A stretch of DNA of 7,036 nucleotides from SIG701 sp045123975 (GTDB lineage Bacteria; Bacillota; Clostridia; Oscillospirales; CAG-272). A program made the position numbers and the translations under genes. Location of the stretch: the NCBI GenBank assembly GCA_045123975.1, contig JBGVKV010000062.1, forward strand, positions 1 through 7,036, given 5' to 3'. The stretch's first letter is position 1. Each line of letters opens with the position of its first letter. The notes below the pieces were generated by a model. The model was not told the origin of the DNA. It was given only the letters and a program-made list of their open reading frames with translations, and did no database searches. Shown piece after piece: positions 1 through 5,670 of the stretch.

Positions 1-480
1 GTGGTGCAGGGTGGGGACAACGACTACTATCTGAACCACAACTACAAAAAAGAATCGCTGGTCATCGGCTCCATCTTTGTGGATTACCGCTGTGACGAAT
101 CCATCACGAAGAATTTCAACACCGTGCTGTACGGACACAATATCGAAACCAACGGCGGCGCCATGTTCAACCGAGTCACGGATTTCCTGAAGAAGGACGT
201 GTTTGACAATGCCCTGATCTATATGTATACAATGGACGGCGTCTATATTTATCAGGCGTTCTCCGTATACAGCACCAAGCCGGACTCCGGCTACATCCGC
301 ACCGGCTTTACTTCCTATGATGATTTTGCGGAGTTTGCCGCCAAAATGAAGGCTCGCTCCCGCATTAAGAATAACGTGGAGGTGAGCGGAAATGACCGCA
401 TCATCACCCTGTCCACCTGTACCAACTACAACGACGGCCGCTATGCACTGCACGCTGTGCTGGTGGATTACATCACCTGA
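1..480 (+). CDS. srtB: Class B sortase, C-terminal part (5' end cut by window edge)
   Basis: Sortases are membrane-anchored cysteine transpeptidases. They cut a sorting signal in secreted proteins and join the protein to cell-wall peptidoglycan or to a pilin. The visible 159 residues hold the catalytic core. The opening segment VVQGGDNDYYLNHN is typical of class B enzymes. The catalytic His is in YGHN (visible residue 46), the Cys in LSTC (140), and the Arg is probably R147 in DGRYALHA. The reading frame is open at base 1, and the GTG there is an internal valine codon, so the N-terminal membrane anchor lies outside the window. The Cys-to-Arg distance is 7 residues, shorter than the 10 I recall for Staphylococcus aureus SrtB. 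The stop is followed 18 bases later by the next gene with no terminator, so the two are probably cotranscribed. No sortase substrate is visible. Class B assignment rests on motifs; the substrate motif cannot be told. Confidence 0.9.
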   Translation: MVQGGDNDYYLNHNYKKESLVIGSIFVDYRCDESITKNFNTVLYGHNIETNGGAMFNRVTDFLKKDVFDNALIYMYTMDGVYIYQAFSVYSTKPDSGYIRTGFTSYDDFAEFAAKMKARSRIKNNVEVSGNDRIITLSTCTNYNDGRYALHAVLVDYIT

Positions 481-498
481 TACCGAAGCGAGGTTATT

Positions 499-1377
499 AT
501 GGAGTTCAGTCCCTTTTTGAGTTGCCCTCATTGCGGTGGAGTCTTGCGCCGGGAGGGCGGAAGTCTCTTGTGTGATGGCAGAACGGGCCGAAAGCACTGC
601 TATGATATCGCCGCGGCGGGTTACGTGAATCTGCTCCCGCCGGGGAAGGGCGGCAACGCCCACACCGGGGATGACGCCGGTATGATTGCCGCGCGGAGTG
701 CCTTTCTGCGCGGGGGATATTACGACTGCATCTCCGATGCGGCTGCCGAGATCGCGTACAAAGCACTGGGAGAGGGACGGCGTGAGATCGCTTTCTGCGA
801 TGCCGGATCCGGTGAGGGATATCATACCCGCCGTATGGCCTGCCGACTTGCGGAGGTCAGCGGTCTGCCCGTGATCGGTTGCGGTATCGATGCCTCCAAA
901 AAGGGAGCGGCGGCCGGTGCCAAGGGCTGTCGGGATCTGCCCGATGCCGTAAGGCTTTCCTTTGCCGCAGGCAATATCTTTTCTTTGCCCGTGGCGGACG
1001 ACTCCCTGGATGTGGTGTTCAGTTTGTTTGCCCCTATCCCTGCCGAGGAGGTTACCCGTACCCTGCGGGATGACGGTATCCTGGTGGTGGTGGCTGCAGG
1101 CCCTCGCCATTTGTGGGAGCTTCGGTGCCTTCTGTACGACGAGCCAAGGGAAGGGAACGCGGAGGCTGCAACCCCTGCGGGATTTGTGTTGTCTCATAAG
1201 GAAACGGTGCGCAAGACCGTCCATATCCCCCATGAGGCCGATCTGCAGGCATTGTTTACGATGACCCCGTTCTACTACCGCACGCCGGAGGCGGGACGGG
1301 TACGCCTTTCCGAAACGCCCTCGCTGGACGTCAGCGTGGAGGCGGATATTTACGTATTTCGTAAGGAGAAAGCATGA
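499..1377 (+). CDS. rlmA: 23S rRNA (guanine-N1)-methyltransferase, RlmA family
   Basis: This cytoplasmic enzyme transfers methyl from S-adenosylmethionine to N1 of a guanine in helix 35 of 23S rRNA. The target is G745 for Gram-negative RlmA(I) and G748 for Gram-positive RlmA(II); the latter is more likely here by lineage. An N-terminal zinc finger uses C9, C12, C25 and H33 and runs into the family signature YDIAAAGYVNLLP (35-47) and the MIAARSAFL segment (62-70). The Rossmann domain follows, with SAM motif I DAGSGEGY (101-107), an acidic residue in GIDASK (D131), the segment from NIFSLP to FSLFAP (about 159-179), and GPRHLWEL (201-208). MTPFYYRTP (255-263) is a further family motif. At 292 residues it is near usual length. 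The loop between C25 and H33 is about 4 residues longer than in the E. coli protein as I recall it. The ATG at 499 has GCGAGG 5 bases upstream. Its stop overlaps the next start by 4 bases (ATGA). Confidence 0.92.
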   Translation: MEFSPFLSCPHCGGVLRREGGSLLCDGRTGRKHCYDIAAAGYVNLLPPGKGGNAHTGDDAGMIAARSAFLRGGYYDCISDAAAEIAYKALGEGRREIAFCDAGSGEGYHTRRMACRLAEVSGLPVIGCGIDASKKGAAAGAKGCRDLPDAVRLSFAAGNIFSLPVADDSLDVVFSLFAPIPAEEVTRTLRDDGILVVVAAGPRHLWELRCLLYDEPREGNAEAATPAGFVLSHKETVRKTVHIPHEADLQALFTMTPFYYRTPEAGRVRLSETPSLDVSVEADIYVFRKEKA

Positions 1378-2108
1378 AGATTTCTTTGTGTATCCCCATG
1401 TACAATGAGGCGAAGATCGCCGCCGATACGGCCCGCACCCTGTGGGATGCGATGGCAGAAAACCGACGCCGTCACGGTTGGGATTTTGAGATCCTTTTTG
1501 CCGACGACGGCAGTCTGGACGACTGTGCCCAGCGAGTTCGTGCCGTGGCCGCCGAAGGGAAAGACGAGATCCGCGTGGTAGGATACGAAAAAAACCGCGG
1601 CAAAGGCGGCGCCGTCCGTGAGGCGGTTCTGGCCTCCGACGGAGATATCGTGATCTATACGGACTGCGATCTGGCCTACGGCACGGACGTGATCGCCGAG
1701 GCGGTTCTTCGCTATGAGGACGGTGTGGATGCGGTGATCGGAAGTCGTCGGCTGAACGGCGGCGGGTACGAGGGATATACGCCCTTGCGCAAGCTGGCAT
1801 CGGCGGTGTATTTCGGCGTTCTGAAAACGATCGGCGGATTTCATCTGTCCGATTCCCAGTGCGGCTTCAAATCCTTCCGAGGCCATGTGGCCCGCCAAAT
1901 CTTTGGCAAGTGCCAAACGAATGGCTTTGCCTTTGATTTTGAGGTGCTTCTGCTGGCGGAAAAGCTGGGGGCATCCATTGCGGAAATGCCCGTGACGATC
2001 ATCAACCACCGGGCATCCACTGTCCACGTAGTGCGGGACAGTATCCGTATGGTGCGGGATCTGCTCCGTATTAAAAAACGGGTGCGCCGTGTTACGTTTG
2101 AGGTGTGA
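1374..2108 (+). CDS. Glycosyltransferase family 2, polyprenyl/dolichyl-phosphate sugar transferase type
   Basis: This is a GT-A fold glycosyltransferase that probably moves a sugar from a nucleotide sugar to a polyprenyl phosphate carrier at the inner face of the membrane, for later envelope glycosylation. The order of motifs matches the ALG5/DPM1-like branch of family 2. The start SLCIPMYNEA (4-13) is followed by ADDGS (43-47), the nucleotide-binding loop NRGKGGAVREA (74-84), the metal-binding D97-C-D99, GSRR (123-126), DSQCGFKSF (160-168), FAFDFEVL (186-192) and the C-terminal EMPVTIINHRAST (204-216). At 244 residues it is a bare catalytic domain with no hydrophobic membrane segment, unlike family members that carry C-terminal GtrA-like helices. 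The start is fixed by the ATGA overlap with rlmA and by AAGGAG at 1363-1368. Donor and acceptor cannot be read from the sequence; the polyprenyl-phosphate role is inferred from similarity of motifs. Confidence 0.87.
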   Translation: MKISLCIPMYNEAKIAADTARTLWDAMAENRRRHGWDFEILFADDGSLDDCAQRVRAVAAEGKDEIRVVGYEKNRGKGGAVREAVLASDGDIVIYTDCDLAYGTDVIAEAVLRYEDGVDAVIGSRRLNGGGYEGYTPLRKLASAVYFGVLKTIGGFHLSDSQCGFKSFRGHVARQIFGKCQTNGFAFDFEVLLLAEKLGASIAEMPVTIINHRASTVHVVRDSIRMVRDLLRIKKRVRRVTFEV

Positions 2109-2134
2109 CGCATACAATAGACTGTTTACGTTAT

Positions 2135-2139
2135 GGAGG
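2135..2139 (+). promoter_or_regulatory. Ribosome binding site that sets the flavin reductase start
   Basis: GGAGG lies 5 bases before the ATG at 2145. An in-frame ATG at 2133 overlaps this site and has no Shine-Dalgarno of its own, so 2145 is the better start and the protein begins MSDFREV. Confidence 0.85.
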
Positions 2140-2144
2140 TATAT

Positions 2145-2654
2145 ATGAGCGATTTTCGTGAAGTACAGCCGAAGGATTTTGAAATCAGTCCCTTTCAAGC
2201 TATCGGCAGCGATTGGATGCTGATTACGGCAGAGAAAGAGGGCAAGGTCAATACGATGACCGCCTCCTGGGGCGGCCTTGGCGTGATCTGGGGACGGAAT
2301 GCTGCCTACGTGTTCGTCCGCCACAGCCGGTATACGAAAGAATTTATGGACGGAGCCGATACGTTCTCCCTCACTTTCTTCGATCGGGCACAATACGCCG
2401 AAATGCTTTCCTACATGGGAAAGGTGTCCGGACGGGACGAGGATAAGATCGCTTACTGGAATCTGAGCGTGGAGCACTGTGACGGGACGCCTTATTTCGG
2501 TGAGGCAAAGATCGCCATCACCTGCCGCAAGATGTGCCGCCAGCCCATCGAGCCCCACAATTTCCTGGATCCCACGGTGGATGAACGGTTTTATCCCACC
2601 AAGGATTATCACGATATGTATATCGGTGAGATCACCCACATTCTGGTGAAATAA
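2145..2654 (+). CDS. Flavin reductase-like FMN-binding protein
   Basis: This 169-residue protein belongs to the flavin reductase-like, FMN-binding split-barrel family common in Clostridia. Members bind FMN and pass electrons from NAD(P)H or a protein donor; the physiological partner of this small type is generally unknown. The family pattern is clear: NTMTASWGGLGVIWGR (36-51) with the Thr-Ala-Ser flavin-phosphate region, then YVFVRHSRYTKEFM (55-68), FSLTFF (74-79), and the helix ending MGKVSGRDEDK (91-101). The C-terminal half carries Cys residues in ITCRKMCRQP, with no recognisable cluster motif. There is no signal peptide. It follows the glycosyltransferase by 36 bases and is the last gene before the terminator. 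I saw no convincing promoter in that gap, so it probably rides on the upstream transcript. Family assignment is firm; electron donor and acceptor are unknown. Confidence 0.85.
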   Translation: MSDFREVQPKDFEISPFQAIGSDWMLITAEKEGKVNTMTASWGGLGVIWGRNAAYVFVRHSRYTKEFMDGADTFSLTFFDRAQYAEMLSYMGKVSGRDEDKIAYWNLSVEHCDGTPYFGEAKIAITCRKMCRQPIEPHNFLDPTVDERFYPTKDYHDMYIGEITHILVK

Positions 2655-2656
2655 AG

Positions 2657-2693
2657 AAAAAACAGCGTCACGCGGATGCGTGACGCTGTTTTT
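2657..2693. terminator. Bidirectional intrinsic terminator between convergent operons
   Basis: A perfect 13-bp stem, AACAGCGTCACGC (2661-2673) with GCGTGACGCTGTT (2678-2690), closes on a 4-base GGAT loop. On the plus strand it is followed by a T-rich run (TTTGTTT) and ends the sortase-to-flavin reductase unit 6 bases after the last stop codon. Read on the minus strand, the A-run at 2657-2662 becomes a U-run, so the same hairpin can end the rpsF-ssb-rpsR transcript 14 bases after the rpsR stop. Confidence 0.93.
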
Positions 2694-2704
2694 GTTTGTA
2701 AAAA

Positions 2705-3004
2705 TTACTCGCCGATGTAGGGCATGAGCGCAACGTGGCGGGCACGCTTGATAGCAACAGTGATCTGACGCTGATGCTTTGCGCAAGCGCCGGAGATGCG
2801 GCGGGGCAGGATCTTCGCTCTGTCGGAAACACACTTCTTCAGGCGATTGATATCCTTGTAATCGATGTGATCGATCTTATCTGCGCAGAAAGTGCAAACT
2901 TTCTTTCTTCTGCGGTTGAAGGGACGCTGAGCGGGACGCTCGGATCTTACTTCAGCAGCCTGCTCAGGCTGTGCCTGAACGGCTTCGTTTCTTTCGTTAT
3001 CCAT
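2705..3004 (-). CDS. rpsR: 30S ribosomal protein S18, zinc-binding (C+) form
   Basis: S18 binds with S6 to the central domain of 16S rRNA in the small subunit. The core is unmistakable: HIDYKDINRLKKCVSDR (46-62), AKILPRRISGACAKHQR (63-79) and AIKRARHVALMPYI (84-97). Four cysteines, C37 and C40 in VCTFC, C58 in KKC and C74 in GAC, form the complete zinc-ribbon set of the C+ type of S18. The B. subtilis protein, as I recall it, lacks most of these. Residues 1 to about 28 are a Glu/Gln/Ala-rich acidic extension before the basic RPFNRRRKK stretch, which makes the protein 99 residues against about 79 in B. subtilis. The start has AGGAGG on the minus strand at 3020-3015, spaced 10 bases. It is the last gene of the rpsF-ssb-rpsR operon and ends at the shared terminator. 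Confidence 0.97.
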   Translation of the reverse strand: MDNERNEAVQAQPEQAAEVRSERPAQRPFNRRRKKVCTFCADKIDHIDYKDINRLKKCVSDRAKILPRRISGACAKHQRQITVAIKRARHVALMPYIGE

Positions 3005-3052
3005 TCCTATGAGACCTCCTGTATAAAATTAAGTTGGTTTGCTGCCTGCGGC

Positions 3053-3520
3053 TCAGAAGGGCAGCTCTTCGTCATCGGAAAGCTCCTCGAACTTGGGGGC
3101 GCCGGCCTGCTGAGAGGAGAATGCGGGAGTTCCGTAGTTATCGGGAACGTACGCACCCTGGCTGCCACCGGAAACGGGGCTTTCGGATTTTGCATCGACA
3201 AAATAGGCTTCGTCGGCGACTACTTCGGTGGTATAGCGCTTCTGACCCTGGTTGTCGGTCCAGCTTCTTGTCTGGATCGTACCCACCACGCAGATGGAGC
3301 TTGCCTTACGGAAGTAGCGAGTGATGAACTCTGCGGTCTGTCTCCACGCAGTCACGTTGATGAAGTCCGCCTGGCTGTCCTCACCGTTCTTGCCGCTGAA
3401 CCGACGGTTCACAGCAATAGAGAAGGAAGTTACGGATACACCGGTGGCCGTGGTTTTCAGTTCCGGATCAGCCGTCAGACGGCCGCCCAGAATGACCTTG
3501 TTGAAATTGAAGTTTGCCAT
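3053..3520 (-). CDS. ssb: Single-stranded DNA-binding protein
   Basis: SSB coats single-stranded DNA as a tetramer during replication, recombination and repair, and recruits partners through its C-terminal tip. Residues 1 to about 108 form the OB fold, with NKVILGGRLTADPE (7-20), FSIAVNRRF (33-41), DFINVTAWR (52-60) containing the probable DNA-stacking W59, and VVGTIQTRSW (78-87) with W87. A glycine-, serine- and glutamine-rich linker (about 111-142) leads to the acidic tip DDEELPF (149-155), the partner-binding signature ending in Pro-Phe. At 155 residues it is slightly shorter than the 172 of B. subtilis SsbA. The ATG has AAGGAGG 5 bases upstream (minus strand 3532-3526). It sits 48 bases before rpsR and 32 bases after rpsF, in the standard operon place. 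Presence between S6 and S18 argues that it is the housekeeping SSB and not a phage or plasmid copy. Confidence 0.98.
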   Translation of the reverse strand: MANFNFNKVILGGRLTADPELKTTATGVSVTSFSIAVNRRFSGKNGEDSQADFINVTAWRQTAEFITRYFRKASSICVVGTIQTRSWTDNQGQKRYTTEVVADEAYFVDAKSESPVSGGSQGAYVPDNYGTPAFSSQQAGAPKFEELSDDEELPF

Positions 3521-3552
3521 GATTTCCTCCTTGAAAAAGAGAAGTACTTGGC

Positions 3553-3867
3553 TTATGCCTCAGCGGCAGCCTTCTTGTCTTCGTGACGAATCACGATAGA
3601 GCGCATGATGCCCTCGGTGATACCGAAGATACGCTCCAACTCAGCGGGAAGATTACCCTGGCTCTCGAAGTTAACAAGAACGTAGTAACCCTCTTCCTTG
3701 TCATTGATCGGGTATGCCAGACGGCGCTTGCCCCACTCATTGACCTCAGAAACCTTGCCGTGCTCCGCGATGAGAGCCGTGAACTTGTCCACCAAACCCT
3801 TGATAGCTTCCTCGGAGAGAGAAGCATCGATGATGAACAGAGTCTCATAAGAGTTGAACTTTTCCAT
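3553..3867 (-). CDS. rpsF: 30S ribosomal protein S6
   Basis: S6 pairs with S18 and binds 16S rRNA in the platform of the small subunit. The 104-residue protein shows the whole ferredoxin-like fold: YETLFIIDASL (7-17), the conserved VNEWGKRRLAYPINDKEEGYY (42-62) including the WGKRRLAYPI hallmark, LVNFES (64-69), and the last strand GIMRSIVIRHED (86-97). The tail KKAAAEA is short. The ATG lies 7 bases after GGGAGG (minus strand 3880-3875). It is the first gene of rpsF-ssb-rpsR, expressed from the promoter at 3986-3958 through a structured leader of about 85 bases. In many bacteria the S6:S18 complex binds this leader and represses the operon; the hairpins seen here fit that scheme. Confidence 0.98.
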   Translation of the reverse strand: MEKFNSYETLFIIDASLSEEAIKGLVDKFTALIAEHGKVSEVNEWGKRRLAYPINDKEEGYYVLVNFESQGNLPAELERIFGITEGIMRSIVIRHEDKKAAAEA

Positions 3868-3895
3868 TTTTACACCTCCCTATGGACATTAAAGA

Positions 3896-3947
3896 CCGCC
3901 GACATACAGATTTACCGGCGGCAGAGAGACGGACATAAGATGCCCGT
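3896..3947 (-). promoter_or_regulatory. rpsF leader RNA with two hairpins, candidate S6:S18 feedback site
   Basis: On the minus strand the leader forms two hairpins. The first is ACGGGCAT (3947-3940) with ATGTCCGT (3936-3929), 8 pairs including one G-U and a 3-base loop. The second is CCGCCG (3921-3916) with CGGCGG (3901-3896), which can extend by three pairs (G-U, U-G, A-U) into the 14-base loop. A register shift in the second would push out one CCG as a bulge. A CCG-containing bulged hairpin upstream of rpsF is the established binding motif of the S6:S18 complex. The second hairpin ends 15 bases before the rpsF Shine-Dalgarno, where bound protein could hinder ribosomes. Pairing is seen; the protein-binding role is inferred. 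Confidence 0.6.
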
Positions 3948-3957
3948 TCAGTCAAAC

Positions 3958-3986
3958 AGTATAACATATTCGCCGTGCGGTGTCAA
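3958..3986 (-). promoter_or_regulatory. Sigma-A promoter of rpsF-ssb-rpsR
   Basis: On the minus strand TTGACA (3986-3981) is followed by a 17-base spacer and TATACT (3963-3958). A TG one base before the -10 (3966-3965) gives an extended -10 element. The -35 is exact consensus and the -10 is one base off, so this should be a strong promoter, as suits ribosomal protein genes. Transcription would start near the A at 3952, giving a leader of about 85 bases. Confidence 0.9.
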
Positions 3987-3990
3987 GGGC

Positions 3991-4038
3991 TTTTGGTGGA
4001 TTTTTTGGGAAAACAAAGTATTTTTTCACATTCTTTTT
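3991..4038. promoter_or_regulatory. T/A-tract region between divergent promoters, possible UP element or curved DNA
   Basis: The 330-base gap between rpsF and miaB holds the two divergent promoters, their leaders and this AT-rich core. T-tracts of 4 to 6 bases on the plus strand lie at 3991-3994, 4001-4006, 4021-4026 and 4034-4038, with an A-tract at 4010-4013. Centres are about 11, 20 and 12 bases apart, close to multiples of one helical turn. On the minus strand these A-tracts sit just upstream of the rpsF -35, where an UP element would be. Confidence 0.45.
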
Positions 4039-4073
4039 CCCCGTGAGGGCGAATCGGAATAAACGGTCGATTG

Positions 4074-4102
4074 TTGACTTTTTCCTTCCTTTGATGTATA
4101 AT
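4074..4102 (+). promoter_or_regulatory. Sigma-A promoter of miaB - YlbF-family gene - mutS
   Basis: TTGACT (4074-4079), a 17-base spacer and a perfect TATAAT (4097-4102) form a near-consensus housekeeping promoter. Transcription should start near 4109, leaving an untranslated leader of about 89 bases before miaB. It is back to back with the rpsF promoter; the two -35 boxes are about 87 bases apart. Confidence 0.9.
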
Positions 4103-4149
4103 ATACTATGTATTTTTATACTCGGGGAACTGTGCGGTTTTCCGATGCT

Positions 4150-4165
4150 GTCCGCTTTGGCGGAC
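4150..4165 (+). promoter_or_regulatory. Hairpin in the miaB leader
   Basis: GTCCGC (4150-4155) pairs perfectly with GCGGAC (4160-4165) around a TTTG loop. A run of five T follows only after seven other bases (4173-4177), so it is not a normal intrinsic terminator. GCGG at 4134-4137 could instead pair with CCGC at 4152-4155, a mutually exclusive fold. A regulatory role is possible but unproven. Confidence 0.35.
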
Positions 4166-4185
4166 GGATCACTTTTTGCCCGTAC

Positions 4186-4190
4186 GGAGG
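4186..4190 (+). promoter_or_regulatory. Ribosome binding site that sets the miaB start
   Basis: GGAGG lies 7 bases before the ATG at 4198. An in-frame upstream ATG at 4108 falls at the predicted transcription start and has no Shine-Dalgarno, so the 30 codons before 4198 are very unlikely to be translated. Confidence 0.87.
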
Positions 4191-4197
4191 CAGTTTC

Positions 4198-5634
4198 ATG
4201 GAAGAAAACAAGACGAGAAAAAGAGCACCCCGGGAGTTGTCCCCGGAGGACATAGATAAGCAGTTTCACTTCGCTGATCAGGTGGCCGCTATCCACAGCC
4301 GGAACGGACGGGTGGGGGAGAATGCCCCCAGATGCTTCGTGCAGACCTTCGGCTGCCAGCAGAATGAGGCGGACAGTGAGCGGATCGCAGGCCTTGCCTG
4401 CCTGATGGGGTACACGATCACCCACGATCCCGCCGAGGCAAAGCTGATTCTGGTCAATACCTGCGCGGTCCGCGAGCATGCGGAGAAAAAAGCCTTGTCC
4501 ATCATCGGACAGTACAAGCATCTGAAGGAAGCGGATCCTGAGGTAATCATCGGTGTGGGCGGGTGTATGGTTACCCAGCAGCACCGTGCCGATCAGCTGA
4601 AGAGGAGCTATCCCTACGTAAGCTTCGTGTTTGATACCGCGTCGGTCCATACCCTGCCGGAATTGGTGGCGGGTATTCTCAGCGGACGGGGACGCAGATT
4701 CTTCGTGGGCGGTGAGGGCAATATCGCCGAGGGCATTCCCACCCATCGGGAGATTGCCTATAAGGCCTGGCTGTCCGTCATGTATGGATGCAATAATTTC
4801 TGCTCATACTGCATCGTGCCCTATACCCGCGGACGGGAAAGAAGCCGTACGCCGGAGGCGATTCTGTCGGAAGCACGTCAGCTGATCGCCGGCGGAGCCA
4901 AGGATATCACCCTCCTCGGTCAGAACGTAAACTCCTACGGGCGGGATCTGGACGGTGTGACGTTTGCCGAATTGATCGATGCCGTAGCCAATCTGGACGG
5001 GGATTTCCGTGTGCGGTTTATGACCAGCCATCCCAAGGATGCCTCGGATGAACTGATCCAGGTCATGGCGAAAAACGAGAAGATCGTCCGTCATTTTCAC
5101 CTGCCGCTCCAGTCCGGATCGGATGCTATCCTGAACCGTATGAACCGGCGCTACACCGCCGAAAAGTATTACGGCATCGTGGAAAAGCTGCGGGCCGCTA
5201 TGCCCGATATCAGCTTGACGAGCGATATTATCGTGGGCTTTCCCGGAGAAACTGAGGAGGATTTTGAGGCCACGATGGATATGCTCCGACGAGTGCAGTA
5301 CGACGCCATCTTCTCCTTCATCTATTCCCCCCGCAAGGGAACCCCTGCGGCAGAGATGGCGGATCAGGTGCCCCACGAGGTGAGCACCGCCCGCTTTGAG
5401 CGGATGCTGGAATTGCAGAACGGAATCTCCCTTGCCCGCAATCAGCGTTTTGTGGGCAGAGTTATGCGGGTGCTGGCGGAGGAAGTCAGCCACGGCGATG
5501 CGGGGCGCATCACCGCCCGGGGCGATTCCCCAAGGCCCATCCACGTGAAAGCCGATCCCTCCCTGATCGGACAGTTTATAAACGTCAAAATCACCGCCGC
5601 CGACACATTTTCCCTGATGGCGGATTTGGTTTGA
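4198..5634 (+). CDS. miaB: tRNA-2-methylthio-N6-dimethylallyladenosine synthase
   Basis: MiaB is a radical-SAM methylthiotransferase that adds a methylthio group to i6A at position 37 of tRNAs reading UNN codons, which stabilises codon pairing. All three domains are present in the 478 residues. The N-terminal UPF0004 domain carries the auxiliary [4Fe-4S] cysteines C53 in TFGCQQNEADSE, C89 in NTCAVREHAEKK and C123 in GGCMVTQ. The radical-SAM domain has C198, C202 and C205 in YGCNNFCSYCIVPYTRGRE, then LLGQNVNSYG (239-248), HLPLQSGSD (301-309) and DIIVGFPGETEEDF (343-356). A C-terminal TRAM domain (about 416-478) binds the tRNA. About 45 charged residues precede the core. The QQN in place of QMN in the first motif is seen; choice of MiaB over the MtaB and RimO relatives rests on the NTCAVRE and SYCIVPYTRG motifs and on the neighbours. 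It leads the operon; the YlbF-family gene follows after 36 bases. Confidence 0.96.
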   Translation: MEENKTRKRAPRELSPEDIDKQFHFADQVAAIHSRNGRVGENAPRCFVQTFGCQQNEADSERIAGLACLMGYTITHDPAEAKLILVNTCAVREHAEKKALSIIGQYKHLKEADPEVIIGVGGCMVTQQHRADQLKRSYPYVSFVFDTASVHTLPELVAGILSGRGRRFFVGGEGNIAEGIPTHREIAYKAWLSVMYGCNNFCSYCIVPYTRGRERSRTPEAILSEARQLIAGGAKDITLLGQNVNSYGRDLDGVTFAELIDAVANLDGDFRVRFMTSHPKDASDELIQVMAKNEKIVRHFHLPLQSGSDAILNRMNRRYTAEKYYGIVEKLRAAMPDISLTSDIIVGFPGETEEDFEATMDMLRRVQYDAIFSFIYSPRKGTPAAEMADQVPHEVSTARFERMLELQNGISLARNQRFVGRVMRVLAEEVSHGDAGRITARGDSPRPIHVKADPSLIGQFINVKITAADTFSLMADLV

Positions 5635-5670
5635 TGAATTTATATTTTTCAAGAAAGAAGAGTAACGATT

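Noticed and set aside
2092..2118. Possible promoter before the flavin reductase gene (TTACGT, then TACAAT).
   Set aside because: The spacer is about 15 bases and the -35 is poor, so I could not support it over read-through from upstream.
1350..2834. Long open frame on the minus strand (494 codons) across the glycosyltransferase and flavin reductase genes.
   Set aside because: It lies opposite two recognisable genes, crosses the terminator and the end of rpsR, is rich in His and Arg typical of antisense frames, and matches no family I know.
2735..3586. Plus-strand open frame of 283 codons across rpsR and ssb.
   Set aside because: It is antisense to two conserved housekeeping genes with correct ribosome binding sites and operon order.
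4052..4072. Inverted repeat AATCG-N11-CGATT just before the miaB -35, a possible operator.
   Set aside because: Five-base arms with an 11-base gap arise often by chance and no known regulator site is recognised.
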